Shown here: positions 27,963 through 35,708 of the stretch, piece by piece | Numbering within the stretch: position 1 is the first letter of the stretch | Layout of the letters: each line of letters begins with the position of its first letter | Source: Akkermansia sp. | GTDB taxonomy: Bacteria; Verrucomicrobiota; Verrucomicrobiia; Verrucomicrobiales; Akkermansiaceae | NCBI GenBank assembly: GCA_017517385.1 | Contig: JAFWZG010000001.1 | Coordinates: 1-38,574, forward strand | Direction of reading: 5' to 3' | DNA: 38,574 nucleotides | Notes under the pieces: generated by a model | What the model was told of the DNA's origin: nothing | Database searches by the model: none | What the model saw: only the letters and a program-made list of their open reading frames with translations | Position numbers and translations under genes: made by a program

Positions 27963-28718
27963 CTAGAGTTGGGCTGCTATGCGGCGGAGCATGTCGGCAG
28001 AGTGGGTATCAGTCCCCCATGCATTGTAGAGCCCCCGGTTTTTGAAGGAGAGCGCTAGGTACTGAGCTTCTTTGCCATACAGCCCGGTGAGTGAGCCTAG
28101 ATTTCCCTGAAAGTGTATGCCGTTTTCATGCAGCTCTAGCAGTTCACTTTCAGTGAGTAGTGCGTGATATCGCTCCGGGTGAGCGAGCAGGGGAATGAAG
28201 CCGATGCTGAGCACGGAATCCAGCATATCCCGCCAGTTGTCCGGCAGGAGGTATTGCGGCAGCTCGATGAGAAGATATCGCCTAGCTGAGAATTCGCTGG
28301 TCTGGTTTACTAGTGGCTCTGGTATGGCCAACAGCTGCTTGGGGGCGGCAAGGTGCTTCAGGAAGGTTCTATCCAGCATATATTCTGCCGCGAGGTACAG
28401 GCCGAAGCTCTCGGCAGGAGCTTCCGCTTCCGCGGCAGTAAGTTCCGTGATGTCCAGACCATCCACGCGCGCGGCTTGCAGCAGGGTGTTGAAGCCGGTG
28501 CGCAGCGAGTAGCGCGTATTGTGCGGATAGGTACTGCTGATGTGAGGGGTACAGACGGCTCCTCTCAGGCCCTGCAGCTTCATGAAGCGGATAATCTCCA
28601 ATGAATCGCTGATGTGGCGGGCGCCATCATCAGCTTCCGGGAGCAGGTGGCAGTGCAGGTCTATACCTGAGGGCAGGTTCACCCTCAGCATGGTGGTTCT
28701 TTTAGTGCGGAAAAACAT
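27963..28718 (-). CDS. PHP-type protein-tyrosine phosphatase (CpsB/YwqE family)
   Basis: The protein has 251 residues, of which IDLHCHLLPEADDGA is the first metal-binding motif of the PHP fold. TPHISS, LAHPERY and WGTDTHS are the later metal ligands. This family dephosphorylates the tyrosine cluster of BY-kinases. Its gene lies 5 nt after the kinase gene, so the pair probably forms the phosphorylation switch of the export machine. The alternative start MLRVNLP (28691) would remove nine residues before the first motif and is equally possible, since neither start has a clear ribosome binding site. Confidence 0.9.
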   Translation of the reverse strand: MFFRTKRTTMLRVNLPSGIDLHCHLLPEADDGARHISDSLEIIRFMKLQGLRGAVCTPHISSTYPHNTRYSLRTGFNTLLQAARVDGLDITELTAAEAEAPAESFGLYLAAEYMLDRTFLKHLAAPKQLLAIPEPLVNQTSEFSARRYLLIELPQYLLPDNWRDMLDSVLSIGFIPLLAHPERYHALLTESELLELHENGIHFQGNLGSLTGLYGKEAQYLALSFKNRGLYNAWGTDTHSADMLRRIAAQL

Positions 28719-28723
28719 GGGCG

Positions 28724-31132
28724 TCAGTTCTCTTTTGTGGCGGTGCTGTAATCGTATCGATAGTAGCAGTATGCGTATCCGTATGAGGAATAGCTATTGG
28801 CATTGAAATTAACGGCATTCAGCACGAGGGCTGTGTGCGGAAGTTTTCCTTCCTTTGCCATGTGTTCCACTTGCCGAAGGTATCGCTTATCGATGTTGCC
28901 TGCACGTACGATATACAGCGTCATATCGCAATGCGTGGCGATGATATCTGCATCGGCCATCACGCCACAAGGGGGCGCATCCACAAGCACGATGTCGTAC
29001 CTCCGGCTTAGCGTTTGAAGCAGCTCCCCCAGAAGGGGCTGAGACAGAAGTGTGACGGGGTGTGGTACCTCCGGCCCTGCATAGAGGATATCAGGCATGG
29101 GTGTGGGGAAAGTATTTGCATGTTCCTTGCTGTCCGTGTTCCGAATGGTGTGAAGCAGGCTCGAGATGTTCTTTTCGCGGTGCAGTAGATAGGTGGTGAG
29201 CCCCGCTCGCCCGCGCCCGCCCAGCCTGCGGCTCAGGGAGGTTTTGCGTAAATCTGCATCCACCATCAGTACGCTGTGCCCGGTGCGTGCAAAGGTGGCA
29301 GCCAGATTCGCGGCGATAAAGCTCTTACCTTCGTTCGGGCGGGTAGACGTCAGCAGGACGATGAGTCCGCGTCCCTCTCCCGCGGGCAGGAAGTTTTCCG
29401 CATTATTACGGAGAATGTGCAGCCCCTCCGCCATGGGCGAATGCGGGTTACGGATAAAGACGTCTTTCGCGGAAACTTCTCTCCGCTTCAGCAGAGGAAG
29501 CTCAGCCAGCACGGGGAGCGAGCAGTGCCCGGCGATATCACGACGGCATTTTACACTATTGTCCAGTATGGAGAATCCCACGAGTAAAACCATGGCGAGG
29601 GACGCTCCTCCACCGGCTCCGGCCAGCACGAAAAGTGAGGTATGAGGCGCTACTGGGCTATCCGGCCCATGGGCGGATTCCAATACACGCGCGCCCGGAG
29701 TGGCTATGGCCAGTGCAAGTGCATTTTCTTGCTCTTTGGTAAGCAAGAGCATATAAAGAGCCTCGCGTACCTTGTGCTCACGCAGCAGCGGGGTAAGATG
29801 GCGTGCATTCTCGTTGAGTTGGGCTATGCGTTGCTGGTGCTCGCTGCGTTTTTGTACCAGCGTGGCAAGCTCTTGCTCGAGATTCTGTAGGTGATGTCCA
29901 AGGGCTCGGGTGGCTGCGGCTAGTGTGGCTGCCATCTGCTCGCGGTGGGCCACGATGATGGGATTGCGCTCGCCCGCGCTTTCTGCGATGCGGCGGTACT
30001 CCAGGCAGGCCTCGTTATAGGCGGCAATGGTACCGCTGAGTGCGGCGTCTGAGTCTCCATTCTCCACGGTGATGAGTTCGCCGCGGCTGCCTGCCTCCTG
30101 CATAGCTTCGGCAAGATTCTGCGTGAGGCGAATGCGAGAGCGGAGGCGGAAGATGGTGTTGTCCAGCTCCTGAAGCCCGGCTGCCTCTGCTGAGATGCTG
30201 TCGCTTGTTGCTGCTTCGGTGCCGACCTGTGCGCCGGAGTCCGCTATGCGGCGGTCGTCATCGCGCAGGGAATTGTCCAGCTCCGCAAGGCGGGTGCGGA
30301 TGAATGCCTCCGTCTTTCTCGCGGCATCGTAGCGTTCCTCGATGGATTGGAGGTTATAGACTTTGATGAGTGTGTCCAGCACAGCTTCCGCGAGAGCGGG
30401 TGATGTGGCGGTAATGCTCAGTTCCAGCAAGGAGGAGTCCTTCTCATCCGGTCGTGAAACGCTCAGAGCGCTCAGAAGCTCACGTGCTGCGGTGAGGGCG
30501 GGGCGGTGGCTGAGTGTGAGACCGCGGCCATGCCAGCTTTCGTTGAAGTAGGCCGTGGGGCTCAGGGTGAGGGTGCCGAAAGGGAGTTCCACGGGCTCAC
30601 CGAAGCGGCAATCCTGCTCAGTGCGCTGTTTATCTTGTGTTTCATAGCTGAGGATGAAGCTTTTATCATTCTGCAGAGTGATGTCTACGCTGCCGGAATA
30701 ATCCGGGAGCACCGTGCTGAATACCGCTAGAACCGGTGTGCGCCCGTACAAATCCACCGTCCTCAGGTGTTCACGCGTGCGGCAGGTGGTATGCAGCCCG
30801 AGTTCTTCCACCACGCGCTGCATCAGGGCGGTGGACTTGAGGACAAAACTTTCGTTCGCTAAGCTTACCGTTCCTGTGTCTGCACCAAGCTCCTTGAGCA
30901 CGCGCTCGGTGGAATCCGTGTTTCCGGCTTCGGCCGAGCGGAGCATCACGCTGGCTGTCTTGCTGTATTTGTAATCCAGCCGAGCCGTGAAGTAATAGGC
31001 CACGCCGGCACCTGCTGCAGCCATCAGCAGGATGAGCGGCCAGTAGCGCCTCAGCGTGTTCATGAAGAACTCGGCAGAGAGGGGGCCGCTTTCTTCTTCT
31101 CGGGCGGAATCCGCCTGTGGAATCACATTCAT
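28724..31132 (-). CDS. Wzc-like polysaccharide co-polymerase / BY-kinase
   Basis: The protein has 802 residues from MNVIPQAD. The N-terminal Wzz domain has a first membrane helix in YWPLILLMAAAGAGVAYYF. A long periplasmic coiled-coil region follows, then a second helix in TSLFVLAGAGGGASLAMVLL. The cytoplasmic kinase has Walker A TRPNEGKS (597-604), Walker A' VDADLR (624-629) and Walker B LVDAPP (716-721). The C-terminus has eight tyrosines between 781 and 795, the autophosphorylation cluster. It controls chain length and works with Wza. The frame is open to 31222, but that part overlaps wza and lacks family features. Confidence 0.93.
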   Translation of the reverse strand: MNVIPQADSAREEESGPLSAEFFMNTLRRYWPLILLMAAAGAGVAYYFTARLDYKYSKTASVMLRSAEAGNTDSTERVLKELGADTGTVSLANESFVLKSTALMQRVVEELGLHTTCRTREHLRTVDLYGRTPVLAVFSTVLPDYSGSVDITLQNDKSFILSYETQDKQRTEQDCRFGEPVELPFGTLTLSPTAYFNESWHGRGLTLSHRPALTAARELLSALSVSRPDEKDSSLLELSITATSPALAEAVLDTLIKVYNLQSIEERYDAARKTEAFIRTRLAELDNSLRDDDRRIADSGAQVGTEAATSDSISAEAAGLQELDNTIFRLRSRIRLTQNLAEAMQEAGSRGELITVENGDSDAALSGTIAAYNEACLEYRRIAESAGERNPIIVAHREQMAATLAAATRALGHHLQNLEQELATLVQKRSEHQQRIAQLNENARHLTPLLREHKVREALYMLLLTKEQENALALAIATPGARVLESAHGPDSPVAPHTSLFVLAGAGGGASLAMVLLVGFSILDNSVKCRRDIAGHCSLPVLAELPLLKRREVSAKDVFIRNPHSPMAEGLHILRNNAENFLPAGEGRGLIVLLTSTRPNEGKSFIAANLAATFARTGHSVLMVDADLRKTSLSRRLGGRGRAGLTTYLLHREKNISSLLHTIRNTDSKEHANTFPTPMPDILYAGPEVPHPVTLLSQPLLGELLQTLSRRYDIVLVDAPPCGVMADADIIATHCDMTLYIVRAGNIDKRYLRQVEHMAKEGKLPHTALVLNAVNFNANSYSSYGYAYCYYRYDYSTATKEN

Positions 31133-31158
31133 GGAATAAGGGGGCAGGGGGCTGTATA

Positions 31159-31944
31159 TCAAGCGCAGAGGGCAATGATGGCGATGAGAAGGCTGGCGCC
31201 GGAGAGCCCCCAGCTGTACCATTGCGCGGCGTCAGAGCGGGTGTTGATGCGGCGGTCTGAAGGTGTTACGTATATGACGTCATTCTGCCGTATGTAGTAG
31301 AATGGAGAGTTGAACAACTCACTGCTCCGCAGGTCTACGGCTGCCGTCTGTCGCTTGCCGTTCACTTCTCGGATGATGTATATATTCCGGTTGCCGTCAA
31401 TGGTGAGATCTCCCGCGTGCGAGATTGCTTCCAGTACTGTGAGTCGCTGGCTATCAGCCGTATATACCCCCGGTGCATTCACCTCACCGATGACGGAGAA
31501 CTTGAAGTTCGTAATTTGCACGTTCACTGAGGCATCATTCAGGTATCCCTTATCCTTGAGCGCCTCGGCTATCTTCTTGGCCAGCCCCGTGCAGGTCAGG
31601 CCCGCGGCATGAATTTTACCGATGATGGGCAGCACGATGTTGCCTTGGGAATCCACGAGGTAACCGCGATCGGTGCTGCTACTGCTGCTGTCTGGTCCGC
31701 CTGCACTCAGCTCGTTCATGTTAAACGGTTCTGTTAGTTCCGGTTGTCTACTGCTTACGGAAATGGCAAGGCGGTCATCTTTCTGAATGATGGTTTGATA
31801 TTGGTACTTCAAATCCGTTTCCGAGCTGCTGCTTACGTCCTGTAAGTATACCACTTCCTTTGGGCTGACGCAGGAAGGTAGAAAGACGGAGGATATTGAT
31901 AATAAGGTAAGAATGAGGAGGCTTTGCGTTTTGTTGTACTTCAT
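31159..31944 (-). CDS. Wza-like polysaccharide export lipoprotein
   Basis: The protein has 261 residues. A lipoprotein signal ends in a lipobox with Cys25 (FLPSC). A polysaccharide export domain follows (QKDDRLAISVSSRQPE through VLPIIGKIHAAGLTCTG), then an SLBB-like domain (FSVIGEVNAPGVYTA). The C-terminus has a hydrophobic helix LSGASLLIAIIALCA. It is shorter than E. coli Wza (about 380 residues), with one SLBB domain, as is common outside enterobacteria. It forms the outer-membrane export channel. It is the first gene of the operon, 26 nt before the Wzc-like kinase start. Confidence 0.92.
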   Translation of the reverse strand: MKYNKTQSLLILTLLSISSVFLPSCVSPKEVVYLQDVSSSSETDLKYQYQTIIQKDDRLAISVSSRQPELTEPFNMNELSAGGPDSSSSSTDRGYLVDSQGNIVLPIIGKIHAAGLTCTGLAKKIAEALKDKGYLNDASVNVQITNFKFSVIGEVNAPGVYTADSQRLTVLEAISHAGDLTIDGNRNIYIIREVNGKRQTAAVDLRSSELFNSPFYYIRQNDVIYVTPSDRRINTRSDAAQWYSWGLSGASLLIAIIALCA

Positions 31945-32013
31945 GGGGCGGGGATGGGAATGTTGTTTGTTTAAGCCGTTTCCGGACAGCTGCTTTGCTA
32001 TGCAGTTGCTGGA

Positions 32014-32042
32014 AATATATCAGTGTTACCCATCCTCGTCCA
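32014..32042 (-). promoter_or_regulatory. Candidate promoter of the polysaccharide operon
   Basis: On the minus strand TGGACG (32037-32042) and TATATT (32014-32019) are separated by 17 nt. Each box fits the sigma-70 consensus at four or more positions. It would start mRNA near 32007, giving a leader of about 62 nt before the wza ATG at 31944. Other AT-rich -10-like hexamers occur upstream, so this is only the best spaced candidate. Confidence 0.4.
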
Positions 32043-32287
32043 GTTGAAAATATAATTGTTTTACCTGTGTTATATGTATTAGATATCTATATAAACAGCT
32101 AGGGTGTTAACTAAATATATGTCTATATATTTTTTTGAAATAAATGCTATGAAATGTTAAGAGTTAAATAAAATTAAAATAAAGACTTGATTTTAAGCTG
32201 GGTTTGAGGTAGAATACCTGCGTATTCTTCATTTCATGTTATGCCGGTGAGTGTCGGCATTATGTGAGTGTCTGAAGTTTGAAATCA

Positions 32288-32328
32288 ATGAACGCACAGT
32301 ATCCTCGGGTGAGGTGCTGTGCGTTCAT
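32288..32328 (-). terminator. Strong hairpin downstream of folP, probable terminator
   Basis: ATGAACGCACAG (32288-32299) and CTGTGCGTTCAT (32317-32328) are perfect 12-bp inverted arms. An inner CCTC/GAGG pairing closes on a GGGT tetraloop. It lies 28 nt past the folP stop. Neither strand has a real T-run after it (minus strand TGATTTC), so termination may be weak or factor-assisted. It could instead be the 3' structure of a small + strand RNA. Confidence 0.5.
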
Positions 32329-32356
32329 ACTTATAAGTCGCTCTAGGCGTTAGCTA

Positions 32357-33208
32357 TCACGCTTGTATAGCCTGAAGCGTTTCACGAAGAGTCAGCGCAT
32401 GGCGTAATGCGCCGACATCATGCACCCGGTGCACATCCGCGCCGTTTGCCGCAGCCTGTAGCGACATCACCACCGTGGGCAGCGCTTCTTTTTTAGCCAA
32501 CTGGGAATCTCCCAGTATTTCGCCGATGAAGCGCTTGCGTGAGAGGGCCATCATGAGCGGTAGGTTCTGCACGCGCAGCTCAGCCAAGCGGCGAATAAGC
32601 GCAAGATTGTGCTCCGTCGTTTTGCCGAAGCCGATGCCGGGGTCCAGACAGATGCGCTCCTGTGAAATGCCCTCTGCTGCAGCTTGTTGCACTTGCAGCG
32701 TGAAGAAGTTGCGTACCTCTGCCACCACGTCAACATACTGCGGGTTTTGCTGCATGGTGGCCGGGGTGCCTTGCATGTGCATGAGGATGATGCCGCAGGG
32801 GCTCTCCGCGCAGAGGGCACGCATGGCGGGATTGGTGAGGCCGGTGATATCGTTCACGATGTCTGCTCCGGCGTTCAGAGCAGCGGAGGCCACTTCAGGG
32901 TGGCGGGTATCGATGGAGACACGCGCGGACGGTCGAGCGGCGCGAAGGGCGGTGATGACGGGGATGACGCGGCGGAGCTCTTCATCCGTGCTCACCTCGG
33001 CAGACCCGGGGCGGGTGGATTCTCCCCCTACATCAATGATATCTGCACCTTCATCCAGCATAGTCATGGCGTGCTGCAGGGCTGCGTCCGTACCGCTGAA
33101 CTTGCCGCCGTCCGAAAAGGAATCCGGCGTGACGTTCAGGATGCCCATGATGCTCCCGCAGGCGGGAAGTTCCCATAATTCATTTCGCAACTGCCACGTT
33201 CTCATCAT
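32357..33208 (-). CDS. folP: Dihydropteroate synthase
   Basis: The protein has 283 residues, a normal length. It joins p-aminobenzoate to dihydropterin pyrophosphate in folate synthesis, in the cytoplasm. Both family signatures are present: IMGILNVTPDSFSDGGKF near residue 20 and DIIDVGGESTRPG near residue 60. Also present are VNDITGL, HMQGTP, LDPGIGFGKT, ALSRKRF and a C-terminal VHRVHDV with the phosphate-binding arginine. It is divergent from nadE across a 118-bp gap. Either of two adjacent ATGs (33208 or 33205) could be the start. Confidence 0.97.
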   Translation of the reverse strand: MMRTWQLRNELWELPACGSIMGILNVTPDSFSDGGKFSGTDAALQHAMTMLDEGADIIDVGGESTRPGSAEVSTDEELRRVIPVITALRAARPSARVSIDTRHPEVASAALNAGADIVNDITGLTNPAMRALCAESPCGIILMHMQGTPATMQQNPQYVDVVAEVRNFFTLQVQQAAAEGISQERICLDPGIGFGKTTEHNLALIRRLAELRVQNLPLMMALSRKRFIGEILGDSQLAKKEALPTVVMSLQAAANGADVHRVHDVGALRHALTLRETLQAIQA

Positions 33209-33218
33209 CTCTGCGCTG

Positions 33219-33247
33219 AGTATAGCGTGCTACCGGGAGCGCGGCAA
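33219..33247 (-). promoter_or_regulatory. folP promoter, near-leaderless
   Basis: On the minus strand TTGCCG (33242-33247) and TATACT (33219-33224) are spaced by 17 nt. The -10 box ends 10 nt before the ATG at 33208, so the expected mRNA start falls about 3 nt before the start codon. No ribosome binding site could fit. Confidence 0.7.
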
Positions 33248-33288
33248 GCAAATATTGAGCTGCGGGGGCTCTGTGGCAGCAGTTTTGA

Positions 33289-33316
33289 TTGACATTCGCC
33301 GCGAATGTGTCAGAAT
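33289..33316 (+). promoter_or_regulatory. nadE promoter with overlapping palindromic operator-like site
   Basis: A consensus TTGACA (33289-33294) is followed after 16 nt by CAGAAT (33311-33316), 10 nt before the ATG at 33327. The 17-nt palindrome ACATTCGCCGCGAATGT (33292-33308, 7-bp arms) overlaps the -35 box and fills most of the spacer. That placement suits a repressor site. I do not recognise the motif. Confidence 0.6.
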
Positions 33317-33326
33317 AAACAGCGAG

Positions 33327-35249
33327 ATGAGCACACACGGCTATTACAGATTAGCGGCAGCGGTGCCTCGCGTGCGCGTGGCAGATGTGGATTTCAACAC
33401 GACTGAACTCATCACGGCTATGGAGGCTGCCACAGCCGGCGGCGCCTCTGTGGTGGTGTTCCCTGAGCTTTGTATCACCTCCGCTTCCTGTGCCGATTTG
33501 TTTTTCAGAACGGATTTGCTGAAGGCTGCGGAGCAGGGGCTTGCCCGCTTCGCACGCGAGACGGCTCACCTGCCGGCGGTAGCTGTGGTGGGGCTTCCGC
33601 TTTTGGTGGATGATTGCCTGTATAATGTGGCCGCCGTGGTGCAGCGGGGCGTGGTGAAGGGGTTGGTGCCCAAGAGCTGCCTGCTGAACAAGCGCTCCGG
33701 CTATGAGCGCCGCCAGTTCAGCCCCGCTCATGTGCTGACCCGTACTGTGATTGAAAATTTTGCTGACGGTACTCAGATTCCCGTGGGTACGGACTTGCTC
33801 TTTGAGATGAACTCTGAGCTGAGCCTAGGCGTGGAGCTGGGGGATGACAGCACGGCGATGCTGCCGCCGTCCACCCGGCTGGCTATGCAGGGCGCACGCG
33901 TCATCCTGAATCCTTCTGCAGCCATTGCCATGGCCGGTAAGGCCGAGTACATCCGCACTCTCCTAACTGCTCGCAGCGGCAGCTGCCTCGCGGCGTATGT
34001 GCATGCCTCCGCCGGCGTGGGGGAGAGCACGCAGGATGCTGTCTGTGGTGGCGGCGCTATCATTGCCGTGAATGGACGCCTTGCCGCGCAGAACTCGCCT
34101 TTTGCCCGCGAACTGAGCATCTGTTATGCGGATGTGGATATGCAGCGCCTCGCCGCAGCTCGTCTGAGCGACAGCACTTTCTGTGATAATCAGCTCCCGG
34201 CAGATTGGGGGCAGCTCCGCCGCATTTCCCTCAGCCCGGTGGAAATCCCCTGCGATTTGAGCTATGCGGACCTGCCGTCTCGCCCCTTCGTGCCCGCTGC
34301 GGAGGATACAGCGGCTCGCTGTGAGGAGATTCTGAACATTCAGGCGGCTGCTCTGGCTAAGCGCATTGAGTGTGCGTACGCGAAAACGCTGGTTATCGGC
34401 GTTTCCGGCGGGTTGGACAGCACGCTGGCCTTGCTTGTGTGCGACCGTGCTTGCAAGCTCTTGGGCCGTAGCAATGACTGCATTCTCGCCATCACCATGC
34501 CCGGCTTTGGTACCACAGGACGCACCTATAACAACGCCGTGAAGATGATTCAGCTGCTGGGCTGTACCTTTAAGGAGGTGAACATTAAGGAGGCTTGCTT
34601 GCTGCACTTTAAGGATTTGGACTTTGACCCCGCTCTGCGCACGAATACCTATGAGAATGTGCAGGCTCGTGAGCGTACCAAGCTGCTGATGAATCTCGCT
34701 AATAAGACCGGCGGCATGGTGGTGGGCACGGGTGACCTTTCTGAGATTGCGCTCGGCTGGGCCACTTATAATGGTGACCACATGAGCATGTATGGAGTGA
34801 ACTGCTCCATTCCTAAGTCTCTTATTCGCTGCCTCATCGAGTACGCTGCCTCTCAGTCTGAGCCGGAGCTTGCTGCCGTGCTTAGGGATGTGAACGCCAC
34901 GCCCGTGAGCCCGGAGCTGCTGCCGCCTTCTGATGACGGCAAGATAGATCAGAAGACGGAGGAAATCCTGGGGCCGTATGACCTGCATGATTTCTTCCTC
35001 TATCACTTCATCAAATACGGCGCCGAGCCTGAGAAGCTCCGCGCGCTGGCCCTGCATGCCTTTGCCGGTGAGTATGATGAAGCCTTGGTGGAGAGTACCT
35101 TGCGCACCTTCCTGCGCCGCTTCTTCACGCAGCAGTTTAAGCGCACATGCGTGCCGGATGGCCCCAAGGTTGGCTCCATCGCGCTCTCTCCTCGTGGAGA
35201 CTGGCGCATGCCGACGGATGTGTGCGGAACTCTGTGGTTCAGAGCCTGA
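33327..35249 (+). CDS. nadE: NAD+ synthase with nitrilase-like N-terminal domain lacking the catalytic cysteine
   Basis: The protein has 640 residues from MSTHGYYRLAAAVP, with the two-domain layout of glutamine-dependent NadE. The N-terminal glutaminase (nitrilase fold) keeps Glu47 (VVVFPELC) and Lys116 (LVPKSCLLNK). The usual C-E-D nucleophile motif reads GVELGDD, with Gly172 where Cys is expected. The synthetase domain is intact: P-loop VSGGLDSTLAL, then GTGDLSEIALGWATYNGD. It makes NAD+ from deamido-NAD+ and ATP. With no nucleophile it probably depends on free ammonia, or a separate amidotransferase. The frame is open far upstream, but that part lies over folP and is not NadE-like. Confidence 0.95.
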   Translation: MSTHGYYRLAAAVPRVRVADVDFNTTELITAMEAATAGGASVVVFPELCITSASCADLFFRTDLLKAAEQGLARFARETAHLPAVAVVGLPLLVDDCLYNVAAVVQRGVVKGLVPKSCLLNKRSGYERRQFSPAHVLTRTVIENFADGTQIPVGTDLLFEMNSELSLGVELGDDSTAMLPPSTRLAMQGARVILNPSAAIAMAGKAEYIRTLLTARSGSCLAAYVHASAGVGESTQDAVCGGGAIIAVNGRLAAQNSPFARELSICYADVDMQRLAAARLSDSTFCDNQLPADWGQLRRISLSPVEIPCDLSYADLPSRPFVPAAEDTAARCEEILNIQAAALAKRIECAYAKTLVIGVSGGLDSTLALLVCDRACKLLGRSNDCILAITMPGFGTTGRTYNNAVKMIQLLGCTFKEVNIKEACLLHFKDLDFDPALRTNTYENVQARERTKLLMNLANKTGGMVVGTGDLSEIALGWATYNGDHMSMYGVNCSIPKSLIRCLIEYAASQSEPELAAVLRDVNATPVSPELLPPSDDGKIDQKTEEILGPYDLHDFFLYHFIKYGAEPEKLRALALHAFAGEYDEALVESTLRTFLRRFFTQQFKRTCVPDGPKVGSIALSPRGDWRMPTDVCGTLWFRA

Positions 35250-35250
35250 T

Positions 35251-35691
35251 ATGGGTATACGGAAACTTCTCAGAGAGGCTGAGGCTGGTGACGTAAGCGC
35301 CTTGTATCAGCTGGGGGACGCCTATCGCTATGGTGTTCATGGCGTTTGTAAGGACGCTCAGAAGGCGTTCTATTACCATAGTAAAGCTGCCGCTCTCGGT
35401 TATATAGAGAGTTCTTACGCCTTGGCGCTGGATAGTTTGTATTATGGCCGTTTCTGCCCATGGCCCCCGGAGGAGGGGGCGCGTGTGCTGAAGGAGGTCG
35501 CGGAAAAATCTCTCAACCCGGACCCTTGGTATTGGTATGCGCGCATTTGTTATGAGGGGATAGGGATGCCCCGTCATTTGCCGCTGGCTAAAGAATGGTT
35601 GCTGCGTTGTATCGATTATATGGGAGGACGAGATCCCGCCGCAGAAGAACTTTTGCAGGAGGTTGAGGCGGAGCTGGCCGGCGAGGGCTGA
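35251..35691 (+). CDS. Sel1-like repeat protein
   Basis: The protein has 146 residues from MGIRKLLREAEAGDVSAL. Three to four Sel1-type TPR repeats are visible: AGDVSALYQLGDAYRYG, DAQKAFYYHSKAAALGY and DPWYWYARICYEGIG, with LAKEWLLRCIDYMG. No signal peptide or membrane segment is visible, so it is probably cytoplasmic. It starts 1 nt after the nadE stop, without a ribosome binding site, so it is likely co-translated with nadE. Its function is unknown. Sel1 proteins usually act as protein-binding scaffolds. The gene converges on hemW with a 17-nt gap and no visible terminator. Confidence 0.85.
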   Translation: MGIRKLLREAEAGDVSALYQLGDAYRYGVHGVCKDAQKAFYYHSKAAALGYIESSYALALDSLYYGRFCPWPPEEGARVLKEVAEKSLNPDPWYWYARICYEGIGMPRHLPLAKEWLLRCIDYMGGRDPAAEELLQEVEAELAGEG

Positions 35692-35708
35692 ATGCGCCTG
35701 CCAGGGCT

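Larger units (their letters stand above)
31945..32356. other. AT-rich 412-bp intergenic region between folP and the polysaccharide operon
   Basis: This is the only gene-free stretch over 300 bp. Bases 32041-32215 are markedly AT-rich compared with the flanking genes, with runs such as ATATATTTTTTTGAAATAAA. The region holds the operon promoter candidate, a + strand promoter-like pair (TTGATT 32187-32192 and TAGAAT 32210-32215, 17-nt spacer), a small hairpin (ATGCCG/CGGCAT, 32241-32260) and the large hairpin at 32288-32328. I see no convincing open frame in it. Confidence 0.6.

Noticed and set aside
31133..31222. Upstream start for the Wzc-like kinase
   Set aside because: The extra 30 residues (MVQLGALRRQP...) overlap wza and are unlike the Wzz N-terminus. 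MNVIPQAD fits the family length.
32475..33326. N-terminal extension of the nadE frame across folP
   Set aside because: The added 284 residues are antisense to a clear dihydropteroate synthase. NadE homology starts at MSTHGYYRL, and a promoter lies just before 33327.
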